This document shows positions 31,353-61,685 of a stretch of DNA of 64,000 nt, in pieces. Position 1 is the first letter of the stretch; each line of letters begins with the position of its first letter. Source of the stretch: Polyodon spathula (Eukaryota; Chordata; Actinopteri; Acipenseriformes; Polyodontidae); NCBI RefSeq assembly GCF_017654505.1, contig NC_054538.1, forward strand, positions 19,690,412 through 19,754,411, in the 5' to 3' direction. A program made the translations under genes and the position numbers. Under the pieces are notes generated by a model. The model worked only from the letters and a program-made list of their open reading frames with translations, did no database searches and was not told the DNA's origin.

Positions 31353-34300
31353 CCGCTTTGTATTTTTGACACTGGAAGGTTGATCCTGCTAGGGCCCAAA
31401 CAGATGCTACCTGTTGCATTAAGGGCTAATCCCCTCACCTCAGCAAAGCCAAGCAATTGTTAGCAGATAGCTACAGTCTATTAGTTTACAGCAATATATT
31501 TATCTGGAATGAAGACATTTTACATTGATTGCGCCTTGTCTTTATCCCGTGCTGTCAGTAAATGTGAACCACACTAATTGATACACTACAGAGGGGCCCT
31601 GAATGCTGAAGAAACATTTCAGACCACGGTCCTTTGTCCAGTTGTAGTCTGTACTCTTGGAGGAAGGGACCCCAATCCCACAAGATTTCAGGCATCCTAC
31701 ACTGTGTTTCCGGTACACAATGTTCCTGTTCTCACGTGCATGCTTAGATGGGTTTGTTCACTGACGACAGTAGGGCGCAAGCCTTTTAATTGGAAATCTG
31801 TGAATAGAAAATTGTCTCCGATGGGTCCACGGTTAAGAGATTTTTTTTCAGATTCTGTATTATTATGGTTTACTTGAACATACAGTATAAAGAATCAGTA
31901 AATTATATATATGCGCAAACGAAGTTCCGGGTCCTGAGCAGCAGCAGCTATGGTGTCTTTTCCAGTTTTGAGTCGTCCCGTGTGCTCTCGCAACCTGCCC
32001 TGAATATGCTTTACTACCCATTCTAGAGCTGAATGAACCTGCTTGCAGAGGGAGAGGAGGGCTACATTGGAACAGCGCAGTGCTCACAGAGTGGTGTTCA
32101 GAGTGAGGTTTGTGGCAGTGGAAACACAGCCCTATAGTGTCTGTCTATGCCACACTTCAAGCTGTCATTGCAACAGGAGTATTGCAAAAGAAAAAAAAAT
32201 GAATTAATCATAATTTCAATCATAAGACTACAAGAAATTAAGAAGGTTGGTGCGATGAGTTGAAAAACAAACAATTTGTTATTTTTTTTTAAAAACAGCT
32301 ATAACAGAAAGCAAGTTTTGCTTCGTGAGAGGAAGTGAGCATTTATGTTCACCTTTGTAGTCAATAAATACTGTACAGCTCAGTGGTTTGCTTACAACGG
32401 TTGTAAAACTTTGAATAGCGATTAAATGAAGTACCTAAAAATAGACACCAGGGGCCACTAAAACGCCTGGAGATCAACAAATTGTCATGTGAACTTTTTC
32501 TAAAGCGAAAGGAGAAATGAGGCAAGACAAACAGCAGGTGTTGATGATCAAAGGAAAGGGACTCATAATACCCTTCAAATAAATGTTAATGTGTAGATGA
32601 ATTTTAAAAACGCTTACTCCCAGCTTAGCCAATCCATCCCATAATGCACTGCTGGGACGTGCTTGTAGTGTTGGCAGGGGGTGCATTTCATGATTTAATT
32701 TAGTTCATTTACAAGATGCAGTACCAGATCCAGACCAGTTCTTTGTTCATGGATAAATGTGTTTGTGTTTCTCACTGGGCGCTCCAAAAAGAAAAATTCA
32801 ATGAATTTAAAATACATATTTATCAAATGGCGCAAAAACAGCCATTGAGAGTTCAGAGTAAGTACATAGTAATGACTTTAGTTCCTCCACAGATGCTTGT
32901 GTTTGGGGGTTTCAGAGTATGTTAATTTGATTCACAGGCACAGGACCACTTGTCGAATCTTTCTCAGTTTGTTAGACTGAAGTAATAGTTAATAAACAAA
33001 ATGTGACCTTTAAAATAAATACCGGTTACTAAAAGTTCTGAAAATTAGGGATTCTGATTCCAAAAGACTTGGCATGGCTGCTCTAGTTTGATATTTCAAG
33101 CTAACCACAGGAGCTGCCTCAGTAAAACATGTTTATAAAGCTAAGCTACTGGCTAAGCACAGTTCAGTCACCATGTGCTTTGTGCTAAACGTGATCGAAT
33201 GAGGCCTGGCTAAGAATTATTCTGGGGACTTAAAGTCTGATACTGAAACATCAAAAGGGAAAAGCACAGCACTATACCCTCCCAGCAGACATTCATTTAA
33301 AACTGGCAGGTAAACCTCTCCTCATTCTACAACAGGTGGAGCTCCTTGGAAACCAAAATACCTCAAGAAAACACAATTTATAATTAATAGGACTTCCCGG
33401 ATTAATTTCCATGTTGCTAGGCAATATGGCTCAATCAGCATGCAAATGTACTGGATAGTGTTTGTGCAGCTAGTACTGTGTACAAACCTTGGCCTGCTAA
33501 ATTTACTGTTGCAGATGGACTGCAAAAAGGGTTTTGTGAATGAGCCTAAACAGTGCCTGCAGTTGAATGTTAGCCCTAGCCTGAACTAGAAATGAATAGC
33601 AGAGTCATAAGGTGAAAAAAGGGTGGTATTAAAATCTCTACTAAAAGTATGCTTGTGCATTACACCCAAGGCCTCAGCAAGTTTGATAAGTGCAGCCACT
33701 GAAAAAGGTATAAACCGTAAAATCTATCCACAAAATAACCCTTCAGTGTGATCTTTTGGTTAACTTTTTTTTTTTTTTTTAAACCTAGCATACTTACTGT
33801 TTCTACCTCAATTTCACTTGAGATTATATACATTTTACATGGGTGCATGTGCTAAGAGATCATTTTTAACTAAGTACATATTGTCATTACCTGTAGGCAC
33901 CTATTGCATTCATTCTTCATGTACTATGATTATTCTGACAATATTGTAAGTACAGGGATTGAAAGAAAACTCTTAATTTTTTCTAGGTTTTACTCTAGGT
34001 TTAGTAAGACATACCTGAGCTTGTTAGCAATAAACCGGGACTGATCAAGCCATACTAAAACCTGGAATGTGTGAGACTGCTCTTAGGAGTCTTATTTTCA
34101 TCCGTATTGTGTTTAGTTAATTTTTTTTTTTTTTTATCTCACTCGTCTGGCCCCCGGGGGCGCCCCAGCAAGCTGCTGTTAAGCAAAATAGTGTCACCTG
34201 GCACTATCAGTGTGAAATACGGGCTCCCTGACAAATAGTGTCACCTGCACAATTGTGTGTCATTGTAGATTTTGACTAAAGTAACCATGTGCAACAGACT

Positions 34301-35180
34301 GTATAAGCATCATATTCATTTGATATTTTAATTGTGTTGCTTTCTTTATTTCTGGATATCAAAAGAACATTGTACTGCTAATTGGTATATTTACTTCTTT
34401 AGCTGAGCAGAATACTGTCTACATTTAGCTTTCAGTGTGTGTAATCATGTGCCGAGGATGCCAACGTTGTTCTCACTGACATTTTAAAAATAAAGCTATT
34501 TAAAAACACACAAACAAAACAGACCTAAAGTAAAGATATAGTAATGTTGAGATACCAAGGAACAGGTTCTTATACAAGTTACAGATGTAGACTTCCTTAG
34601 CTAGCTAGTTACAGATATTTATAGACAGAGCTATTCAAATTTCTCAAATGTAGTATGCAAATCCTAAAAACAACATTTAAAACCATTTTCCTGTTTGATT
34701 GGAAGCTCTTGCATTCAGTTAATCTGATATCTTCATGTTTATGTCAATGATCTTAATAGTACAAATTTGCAGAACTGCATTTGATGGTTTGTGTGGATTG
34801 TACTTTCCTCTTCTTAATTAAGTGTTTCCCTATCAACGATGTCTATTCAGTATCGCTTTTTTTAAAATGATTTTAAACCTTGTTTTAGGATTTTTTTTTG
34901 TACACTGAGGCCATTTTTAACAACTACTTTTAGTTTGTTTATATTATAACTAAATTAATTAACTTTACTTTTGTTACCTGCGACAACCAAGAGCACAGCA
35001 GAAAGTGAAACACTCATTATTGGTATAGTGTTAGAAAGTGGTACATCGTCACAATGTGGTTACCATGAATTATACTTTTTTTGCAAACAAACTGGAAACA
35101 ATTTCTCTAAAAAGAAAAAACTATTTACGACAAACAAGACAAAATGAGAAGTCCACTGCAGTTACACAATTAAAGAAATA
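31353..35180. other. Intergenic DNA, nothing recognised
   Basis: No gene, tRNA or clear transposon found. A T-run is near 33768-33780. A short direct repeat AATAGTGTCACCTG occurs twice near 34188 and 34236. Confidence 0.5.
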
Positions 35181-35189
35181 TACAAGACC

Positions 35190-35660
35190 CATTGCATATG
35201 ATACAGAACCTAAACATCTGGGTGGGTGAGGATCCCTCATGTCCTTTGTGTTCATCACCTGCAACATTAAGGCACATTTTGACAAGCTGTAAGGTGGGTC
35301 TTATCCAAGGACAGTTTACTTGGCGCCATGACCAGGTGCTGCAATGTTTGGCCTCAGAATTGGAAGACAAGCGTAACCTGACCAATAAGTTGCCACCAGT
35401 TCCAACAAAGCATTACACACACGAGACAATATTCCTCGATCCAGGAGAGCAACCACTAAGAAAAGGTGTTAAAACCAAGTCTCGTCCAGGATAACTGGAA
35501 GCTGCTAGAGGCTGGAAGATGCTGGCAGATGTTGGTCAATGGCTTATTTTTCCATCACTAACCTTCGACCAGACATTGCCTTGTGGTCTGGATCAACATG
35601 CCTTGTTCATCTGGTAGAGTTAACAGTGCCATGGGAGGATGCTGTAGTTTAGCTGGTGCT
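35190..35660 (+). pseudogene. LINE relic: C-terminal restriction-like endonuclease region
   Basis: The frame at 35192-35494 contains CPLCSSPATLRHILTSC (35240-35290), an exact C-x2-C-x7-H-x4-C motif, followed by TWRHDQVL. After a frame change, LADVGQ and then RPDIALWS (PD at 35569-35574) with VELTVPWEDAV follow. The order CCHC, RHD, PD...E matches the C-terminal endonuclease region of R2/R4-type non-LTR retrotransposons. It is truncated and frameshifted, so inactive. The clade is inferred. Confidence 0.7.
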
Positions 35661-38600
35661 TATCTTGGCGAGAGCAGAGTTAAAATCAGCAAGTTTTAAC
35701 ATCTACTCTCATGTAATAGCAATATTGCATACTACTTGCACACTATTTTCTTAATGGTGGAAAAATTATAAATTACATGAACAACGATGCAAGACTAGAA
35801 AATGATAATTAAAAAAAAAAATAATAATTATGAGACCAGAAACACGACACCTGTACGTCTGAGCAAATCATATTCAGATTACAACTATTCTAGGTGTTAC
35901 CAATTCTACATTTATGACACAGAAGCATAATTTTTCATTTAGGTATCAAACTGTTAAAAGAAAAACAGCCAACTAATCTGGTGTATAAAGAAAAACTGAA
36001 GACTAATCTGGTGGGTCCTGTAACAACATTTTCAATAATGTACTTTGCTACCTTTCAAAGAGAACTTGTCGGCATATCTTGTTAAACTTTTGTTGATTCT
36101 TGGAACAATGAGTAGGGTATTTACCCTCAGTTTAAAATAAATAAATATTTTCTAAAACCAGTTCTTCCATTTTCATGTACTGATTCAAAATGAAAGGTGA
36201 AAGTTTGGAGGAAGATGGAGGAAAAAATATTCTAGGCATGAATAAAAGAATTTGCATGACTGTGCATGTGTTTTGACTACAAATGAGACACTATTTGGCA
36301 CAACACCCGTTCCTCCTTTAAGAAGTTTACAGCCGCAGTGTGACTCTAGAGAAAAGATCAATGCCAAATCAGAAATGGAAATTAGTCTGTATTCATGTGT
36401 ACATTTTTATTTATAAAATCTATATACGGTAGGGTTTTTCAGACTACTAAAATGCCACAGCAGGTCTCAATACCAAAAAAAACAACAAAACTGTACATGT
36501 GTATAATTTGTAACACACACACACCTAACTTAATATAATTTAAAAACTATATACCAAAAAAAGTACAGAAAAGTAAAAAGAATGTCCCAAACAAGTTTGA
36601 ACTGCTTTTAAATATGCAGATCTATTGCTATGCGCAAAAATGTGACGTACATGGATATGCATCATGAAGCAGGGTGGGGGTAATACTAAACTGTATCAAA
36701 GAACTTGGGATGGTTGATTTGAGTCTGAGATCAACCAACAGCACGTTTATAACATTTATTTTTTAGGATGCAGTTAAGGAGTGTAGAGAAGGTTGCAACT
36801 GAATGATACACAGGAGACCGGTGCGGTGACAGCATCAACAAAGTATTTGGTTTCTATCAGACCTTTAATATTTTAGGTGTAAAGCTTTGTGTGACTAACA
36901 ACTTGACTGTAAAGAATTTATTCTCGGTCAAGAAGCACCACAGACTACTGTGAACGACGGCTCTGCTCCAACCCCCCTAAGCTCATCAGGCTGCTGGAAA
37001 TGAAATGTGAAGTTAATGTTTCAGGTTCCATGGGGTATTTCACAGCGGTCATAACGGATTACTGTACACTCCTGCATCAATTCACATGCAGTGGCATGCA
37101 TATGCAAATAAGGAACAAACAGATATGCTCCAAGCGTCCCCTGGGCTTTAAAACACAATAATGACAATGTCTCCACCAGGGAAGCAGTGTAGTCTTGTGA
37201 TTGGAGTTGGGTTGTGGAAGAGGGTTGTGACTCTGATCCCACTTAACTGTGAAAAAATTGAAATTGGGTACAAATCAATGTCAATTCACACAGGATGATC
37301 ATCAAGATGACAAATTTGGCCTTGAATATAACGTCAATTGTTAGCTGACAATATGCCTGTTGTTTGACACCCCGACACACACAAAATTCATGTTCACACA
37401 GAACAAATGTTAAGGGCTGCCAAGCAAAATTAAAAATACAATGCTAAAGAACATAGCTGTATACAGGCATAGGACTGAAAACCAACCATGAATATTACCA
37501 ATTATCAATTGAGAAATACCAAAAGAAACTTGAATTAAATGACAAATGTTTCTGCCAGGTGTTACCCAATAGAGACACCCACCCTATGTGAATTACAGTG
37601 CAAGCAATTCAAAAAGGCATTTTAAGGAACATATGATGACAAAAAAAAAAAAAAAGAGAACATAGTAAGTTTAAAATAGTTTATTTGTTTTAAAATATAC
37701 AACCTCAGTTTAAAAATCCAGAAAATAAAATTAGTACAGGTTTAACAGTCTTTTTTTCAAGGATGAAATGTAGAGGGTACTACAAAACCATGGAAGCATT
37801 AACTTTAGGAAAAGAGAAATAAAATTGAATGGAATGGAATGACCAGCTATGGGACAAAAACAGTTCAATTTCTTAGGCCAATAAAAGGATCACATTGCAA
37901 TATACCTCCAGTAAACGCAGATCAGTGCATAGCCCCAACCGAAACGAGAAATTGAAGTCTCAAGCCCATTAGCGGACATACTTTGTATATAACTACAATT
38001 ACACTCGCTATGTTGTTAGTTTCTATCTTAACCAATCCATCCTTACAAAAATGAAGCATTAGAAAAAACAGAGGACATCTGGGTCTATCAATCAATAGCT
38101 TTGAATTCTTGTGACAGGAGTATCAGGATCAATTTGATTAATTTCACACTGCCTGCGATGTGAAGGGCGATACTGAAGCGATGCGAAAAACAAACAGGAC
38201 TGGTGTCTATTTTTGCGATTATGAGGAACACCTTCCCTTGTACGCATTTAGTAAACAGGGCAGAAGAAAATAATTCTTGCAGTATCAAAATACCCGGCGC
38301 TGTACAATAAAGGACACAAAAAATATAAATACACAGCAATGAGGGAGAACATCTGGCTTTCCATTTCCAGGGAACTGGATATCGCTGTGGTATATGATCC
38401 GTTTACCTTTTATGAAATAAGTAATCTAAAAAGCCATCTTGTATTTTACATTTTATTAGCTGTATAACAGGACTATCATATATGTGATTATTTTCTAGCT
38501 GATGTTACAAAATCAGAGGAGAGTCACCTATCACATCCATGTGCTTGCATGAAAGGTAAGTGTCACAGCGAAAGTACCATTTTAAATCGCAGGACAAATC

Positions 38601-40310
38601 ACATTGCATCCAGTGTGTGGAGACCTTAAGTCTACATGAAATTTAAAGATGTGGGGAAAGCATATTGAATCTGCCTCACAACTTAAGTGCATGAGAAATA
38701 TGAGTAGCCACACATTATCCCATGAAAACTAGTGAGAAGTGCACCTTCGGAACATCACAGAACACGATGAAATATTCATACCAATGTTTCCACACTGTTT
38801 TAACACTGACAGAGGCCTATTTTTGGCTTTAAGAGAGTAGGCAGCATATGTTAGGAAGCAATAATGGGGATGCATTATTTATTTTGGGGAGACAGCTCTG
38901 TTTATTAATTGATGACAATAAGAAGCTCCTTTTTGTATAATGAAATGGAAATTCACAATATCGCACATCAGACTGCCCCAACTGTCTCATATTCTTGACC
39001 TAACAACTGTCCTGTCAAGCTGAAGCCAATTTATTTGCATAATTAAAGACGAGGAGTGCTGCAATAGCAGGTGGTGAAGACCCATGTAGAATGTAATGTC
39101 ATTCATACATTACATTATGACTCACACCCTATAAAGATGGGGAAGCTGCTTTAAAATGTTTTACTTGTTGCCTGCAATGCCAGTGTCACTGGTGTCTTAA
39201 AAATGGCCAACACTCTTCACGTTATGCGAGCAGACTATATACACAAGACAGTAAGTATGGAGGTTCTCTACGCAATTTCCCTATCATTTGACTCATGGGA
39301 ATATTACTACTTAACCACGGCTTCTTCATTATCCCAGCATGCACTGCGCAAAACTAAAATACAACTTCATCATTTTCAAAAATTGAATTCCAGAAACTAC
39401 AACTTATAGCACCCTGCTAATTCTCACACAGACAACACATCTGAAATACTGCATTAACATTTGATCCTAATCTTGCATCTGTTACATTTTGTGGTGTGGG
39501 TTAAAACTGCTTAAAATGGTGCAAAGAATCAAATTTGATAACGAAAAACAACTTTTGAAAGAGATGACAATTGGCCACCCTTAAATTACAGGAATGCTTT
39601 CCTATCATACACATTTTATGATGTGTTGCACTAACAGGAATGAGGACCTGTGGTTAAGCTGATACCACCGGACAGTGGTGATATTAAACCAAACCATTTA
39701 CCCATAAAAGCTGCTCCATTATTTTAAGTGCAGCACCAACATTTAATTTATATTGAACACATGGGTAGTTTTGTTTTTCATTGGGAAGTTGTTATGATTT
39801 TGCTACAGACATCAACTTATTAAAAGTAAAACACAAAGTAATAAATTCACTATCTGGAGTACATTTACTCTGGAAGTCAAAAGACTGCTCTGAATATCTC
39901 ATTGATGGAGTTAACGCAAATCAATGCACAGTAAACATGACGAAATCTTAACACTAAATAAAATAATAAAGGAAAAACAACAAGTATAAATCAAACAAAC
40001 ATCAGATCATCGCTACATGACAAAGATTACATTCCTGATCAGGTAATAAACAAACAACATGTGAATTCAGAAAAAAAAAAATTTGCACTTCTGCAAAGAC
40101 ACTAACTTACCCCTGAGCCAACAATTGGTATAAAATGAACCGTTGGGCTGCTCAAGCAGTCTTTTAAGTAGCAATTACATCACCTCGTTCAAATTACACA
40201 GCATGTTTTCAGAATAATTGGTAAAGAGGATTATTATTTTATTTTTTTGTCAACGCTGAAAGAAAATGACAGTGCATGTCGAAGACCTGCAGCGTGATCG
40301 TGTGAAGCAC
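35661..40310. other. Intergenic DNA, nothing recognised
   Basis: A long AT-rich stretch without a supported gene. The A-run near 37640 is the only simple repeat of note. A long 3' UTR of TJAP1 reaching into this region cannot be excluded. Confidence 0.5.
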
Positions 40311-40314
40311 CAGT

Positions 40315-40405
40315 TAGAGCAAACGGACCAGGCCGGCAGTAGGGGTTGAACCTGGGTCTCTGGTGGCTGGTTCCACAGACAAGATTAGCAATCTTGGACC
40401 ACCAA
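40315..40405 (-). repeat. Possible tRNA-derived SINE fragment
   Basis: The minus strand has CCCAGGTTCAACCCCTACTG, resembling a tRNA T-arm / B box. The A box is not clear. Confidence 0.3.
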
Positions 40406-40424
40406 ATGTTACCTTAGGTAAATA

Positions 40425-40560
40425 AGAACATAAGAAAGTTTACAAACGAGGGGCGGCCATTCGGACCATCTTGCTCGTTTGGTTGTTAGTAGCTTATTGA
40501 TCCCAGAATCTCATCAAGCAGCATCTTGAAGGATCCTAGGGTGTCAGCTTCAAGGTGGTC
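40425..40560. repeat. Dispersed repeat fragment (ACATAAGAAAGTTTACAAAC family)
   Basis: The sequence from AGAACATAAGAAAGTTTACA through TCTCATCAAGCAGC is one I recognise as an abundant interspersed repeat of non-teleost fish DNA, probably a LINE-derived piece. Family name uncertain, recognised from memory only. Confidence 0.45.
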
Positions 40561-42195
40561 CAAGATCAGAATTGATGATGGGCCTGTGATACCTGTCATA
40601 ACGACTGTTTCTCAAAGCCCAGAGAAAAAACTTGATATTTTAAATCCAATGTTCGTGTTTAAAAGGATCAACTCTCTCCAAAGCACCCACCACAAGACAT
40701 TTGGGCAGTTCCTCCATTAAAAGGGTCATGTACTGTTATGGATCAGTCTGACCAAAGTACACTGCTGTAAGATTTAAGAGCTCTTGTATGTTTGGATCTT
40801 AAAATGGTACAGCATTACACTGTTGGTCATTCAAATTAACAAACAAGGAGAAGTATTTGCACAATACTGGGTTGGATGAAGACCCTGTTCTACAGAGGGC
40901 AAAGTTTGCCAGGACAAATGTGATCCCACGTTAGCTGGCACCCAGACACCAGTCACCTGCATTAGTCTATATTTACTTATATCTCACATGGGTAATACAC
41001 CAGTTAGTTACTTCTGTTACAATTTAACAGATTAAAAAATGGAAAAACTACATGATTTGATTTTCAGAGATGCACGTAAGCAAATCTACAGGAAATCAAT
41101 AGGCTTACATGTGACTGCCCCTTTGTAAATCAAGCTACTGCATGAAGGTATGAAGTGCTTTAGCAGCGTACAAAGCTTTTGCAAATGCAGATTAGAATAT
41201 ACACAATGCAGGTAGAGAACACTGGGTTTAACACATGGGTTCTGATCTTTGTCAGTAAAATGAGCTGTACTAGAAAAAAGTGAAATATAAAAATACTTCC
41301 TGCACACCTACAAAACACTGCTGTGATGAACACAAAGAGTCACATGTCCTTAATGTCTATTTTCAGTCTATACAGCTTTGTTTGCAGTACTTTCACACAA
41401 GACAAAAGATGAAAACTGTTCTACATACAGTATGCAGAAACAGACAACCAGACGCCAAAATGCAAATTCACACACAAGTTCAAACCTGCAAATCACTAAA
41501 AACAGAAAGTGCACTGGTAAACTTTAGAAGATTGAGAGGGAGCCTTTACAATAAACTATGCCTCATTGGCTTGCTATTATACTTCAGTGGTCACATAGTG
41601 TATTCCATACTTTTAAAAGAAACATATACACAGATAACGTTCATATTAAAACAGAATCCCTCAAGGAACACTGACATCTTTTAGATTTTACTGTACCCCG
41701 TACCAAGCGGACAGGCACTGCGAGTGAATAAAAGGGTCAGCTGAAACTATTCTGTAAAAGGCAGCAGGATCCTGCAACAGCAACTCCAGAGACGCTGCGG
41801 TTAACACCAGGTGGCCAGTCTCGGGTGGTCTAGGAGCATCTTAAACGTCTGCAAGTCCCATCTGCTAAGCAACAGCCCACCAGTTACTCCCTCGAGTGTC
41901 CGCGGGCAACTGCTAAACAAGAAAGAGAAAGCATCTTCCTTGGTTGCTTTTAAATACTATGCACTAGTACTTGGGCAATTTAATTTTGCACAATGTGACA
42001 CCCTGGATCACAACAATAATTGGCATCCAACAGCCTCCAATAGTGCATTGCGGAAGATTGTGAGGCATGCCTCTAAAATGGTGAGGAGTTTCAAAGCAGC
42101 TTACGTTTGTTTAAAGAAGTCCGATCAGATATCTAACCCTGTACAGTATTGAGGCATGTATGTGTGTAAAATTATATATATATATATATATATAT

Positions 42196-43800
42196 AGTGC
42201 CTTGCAAAAGTATTCAGACCCCTGACCAATTCTCCCATATTAATGAATTACAAATGGTACATTGAAATTTTGTTCTGTTTGATATTTTATTTTAAAACAT
42301 TTAAACTCAAACTCAATTATTGTAAGGTGACATTGGTTTTATGTTGGGAAATATTTTTAAGAAAAATAAAAAACTGAAATATCTTGCTTGCATAAGTATT
42401 CAACCCTTGTGCTGTGGAAGTTCCCAGTTTGCACCAATGAAAGAAATTGCCCTAACGAGGACACAATTACCTTACCATTGGCCTCCACCTGTGAACCATT
42501 AAAGTTCATGTCACATTTTCTGGATAAAAACCCCACTGTTGAAGGATCATTAGTAAGGATGTGAATCTCAAGGAAAATGAAGACCAAAGCGCATTCTACA
42601 GAAGTTAGAGATAAAGTAATACAAATGCATAGATTAGGGAAAGGGTGCAAAATAATATCCAAGTGTTTGGATATCCCAGTGAGCACAGTTGGATCAATAA
42701 TCAGGAAGTGGAAGCTGCATCACACCACCCAGGCACTGCCAAGAAAAGGCCGTCCCTCAAAACTCAGAACTCAAACAAGAAGAAGACTTGTGAGAAAAGC
42801 CACAGAGGCCAACAATCACTTTGAAGGAGCTACAGAGTTCAGTGGCTGGGAGTGGAGTAATGGTGCACCAGTCAACCATATCAAGAGCTCTGCATAACAC
42901 TGGCCTGTATGGGAGGGTGGCAAGAAAAAAGCCATTACTCAAAAAGTACCATCTGAAAGCAGGTCTGGAGTTTGCCAGAAAGCATGAGAGTGACCCAGCT
43001 GCGATGTGGGAAAAGGTTTTGTGGTCAGATGAGACCAAGATAGAGCTTTTTGGCCAAAACTCAAAGACCTATGTGTGGCGCAAACCTAACACTGCCCATG
43101 CCTCAAGACACACCATCCCTACAGTGAAGTATGGTGGTGGCAGCATCATGCTTCTCATCAGCAGGGACTGGGCATCTTGTTACAATTGAAGGAAGAATGG
43201 ATGGAGCAAAATACAGGAAAATACTGCAAGAGAATCTGCTTCAGTCCGCTAAAAAACTGAAGCTTGGGAGGAAATTCACCTTTCAGCAGGACAATGATCC
43301 CAAGCACAAGGCCAAAGCAACATCGGCGTGGCTCAAGAACAAAAAGGTGAATGTCCTACAGTGGCCCAGTCAAAGTCCTGATCTCAATCCCATTGAAAAT
43401 CTGTGGCACTATTTGAAAATTGCGGTCCACAAACGTCGTCCAACCAACCTGAACAACCTGGAGCAAATCTGTCAGGACTAATGGGCCAAAATCACTCCGA
43501 CACTGTGTGCAAAGCTGGTACATACTTACCCCAAAAGACTTAAAGCTATTATTGCAGTGAAAGGTGGCTCTACCAAATATTAATGTGTGGGGGTTGAATA
43601 CTTATGCAAGCAAGGGATTTTAGTTTTTTATTTTTCTTAAAAATATTTCCCAACATAAAACCAACGTCACCTTACAATAACTGAGTTTGAGTTTCAGTGT
43701 TTTAAAATAAAATATCGAACAGAACGAAATTTCAATGTACCATTTGTAATTCAGTAATATGAGAGAATTGGTCAGGGGTCTGAATACTTTTGCAAGGCAC

Positions 43801-43801
<1 letters not shown>
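42196..43801 (+). mobile_element. Nearly complete Tc1-like transposon, ~1.6 kb, long inverted repeats
   Basis: Ends are AGTGCCTTGCAAAAGTATTC and its mirror at 43801. The two arms stay alignable for about 210 bp each, as in IR/DR-type Tc1 elements. It sits in a TA/TG microsatellite, consistent with a TA target. The length is standard for the superfamily. Confidence 0.95.
42577..43585 (+). pseudogene. Tc1 transposase pseudogene (most intact copy)
   Basis: It begins MKTKAHSTEVRDKVIQMHRL with paired helix-turn-helix motifs ([29 protein letters not shown]). The catalytic core follows with [20 protein letters not shown] and PIENLW. One frame change near 42830, another near 43150 and a stop at 43480-43482 (in QICQD-stop-WAKI) inactivate it. 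About 340 codons in total, normal for the family. Confidence 0.92.

Positions 43802-43894
<93 letters not shown>
43802..43894. repeat. (TG)n-(TA)n microsatellite
   Basis: Adjoins the right end of the Tc1 element. Confidence 0.95.
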
Positions 43895-43896
<2 letters not shown>

Positions 43897-44189
43897 CTTG
43901 CATCAAAAAGCTAAAGTCCACCTTTTTATAATAGCTATCTGTGCTCTCTAGACATGCTCTCAAAGCATTTACCTTATTGATGGGGAAAAGCCTGCTTACA
44001 AAAGCAACATTTACCAATCCACGTGTGGCTGGCTGTTCTAGACAGGCAATACATAAACAACATGCTTCTGCTGACAACCTCTCCTAATCCGCCACAACTG
44101 GTCTGACTGATTCTCTCATTCATAAACTAAGGGGTGCCAAGAGAGTATCAGCTGATTGATCATCGCCTACTCTTGCTCCCTAATCCTGT

Positions 44190-60237
<16,048 letters not shown>

Positions 60238-61677
60238 CTGCAAAGGGACAGGAAGAAAAAGGAGTTACTACTGTCTACTGTTTGCATACAAAAAAGGAAA
60301 TAAAAAAACAATTTAGGCGTGACCCAACTCTGTTGCACAAAGAAATCAGACAACCAATTGCAAAGGTCACCTAGCCCAGCACTTTACAGACAACCATTAA
60401 CACTGCTTCAAAAGAAATGCAGGATTGAACTCAATTGTAAAGGCTCAAAGTTTATTTTAATATTACTAAAATAAAACCTAGGTTCACTTTGCCACCTTCA
60501 CACTCAGTGCAGGACATTATTTTGTACAAGACTGGTTTACAATGTATGAAGTGCTTGTCCTGATGAAATGTGCGGTTAAGAAAATATGTGAAACATGCAT
60601 TTTGATATATTAGGATGCATTTCAAAAAAACTAAAACAAAAAACAAACTCTAATCTCAAAATGTGTGCAGTAACCAGTGATTAAAAAAATAGTCTAAAAT
60701 ATGCTTTGATCTGTATAACATGAAGCTCGCAACCAGAATAAGCCATAAATCTAGACTGCCCTCCGTCTAGTATTTTCATCTCTATTGCTGAATCTAGCCT
60801 GTAACATTACAAATAGACCAGTTTAATGTAGCAATCCCCTGCCCATTTGGTTTCAGATTAGGTCAGAAATGATTTGTCAAAATTTACTCAAAACAAACAG
60901 GGCCATCACTTTTCACGGCTATTTTTTTGTCTGCTGCAACAAATGTCATGCTCGACACCTTTTGGTCTTTCTTGATTAATTCTAAAGATCCTGGACAAAT
61001 GGGATGGGTGATTGATACAGAATCCACTCCTGCTCTAGTGATGAGCTGTTATATGTGTCTCACACAATATCATTTGATTCACCAGCGCCTAGCATGGAGA
61101 AGCAGCCTGACTTTGCACTTCAAGAGACACTTAAAAAAAGACTAAAAGCCCAACGTCCACAATGCAAACACCAATAATTTGTGTACATAAAATCCCAGGA
61201 CTCTGTGGGGGTAAGATGCTTTGTTCAAACTAAATGTAATGTTGGCAGCAGCTGCTGTATTATCTCTGTTGTGACTGGTCTGCAGTTGTTCCATTTCCCA
61301 ACGTGTATGTTGCCAAGGAAGCCTCCAGTGATTGAATTATAAAGAGATGCTGAACTCAACTAAAAGCTTGTAGTGATCCATCTTTTTGTGGAATTAACAA
61401 TACAAATATGTATTGATATATTCATGTGCTTAATATTTGAACAAACAAAAAAACCCAGGAGAACAAAAAAACGCAGGAAGCAATATGCACTTCGCAACTG
61501 GCTTGCAAACAGCTATGTACATGAGAAAATGATTGTTTCTATTGCAAAGAAAGTACTTTCAACTTGAACATAATGACTATGCAAACTGCTTCAGGGGCAT
61601 GGAAAATTCATATTTGCCTTTAGATGCACAGGAAGGTTATAAGACAAGTAGAAAATGTTAAGAGTGGTAAAATGATG
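60238..61677. other. TJAP1 intron, no exon recognised
   Basis: I searched the minus strand for the preceding TJAP1 exon and did not find it. It is probably beyond the window. Confidence 0.5.
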
Positions 61678-61685
61678 GTTTAGAT

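Noticed and set aside
41280..41684. 134-codon plus-strand frame in intergenic DNA
   Set aside because: No recognised motif, AT-biased composition and no supporting splice or promoter context. Length is within chance expectation for this composition.
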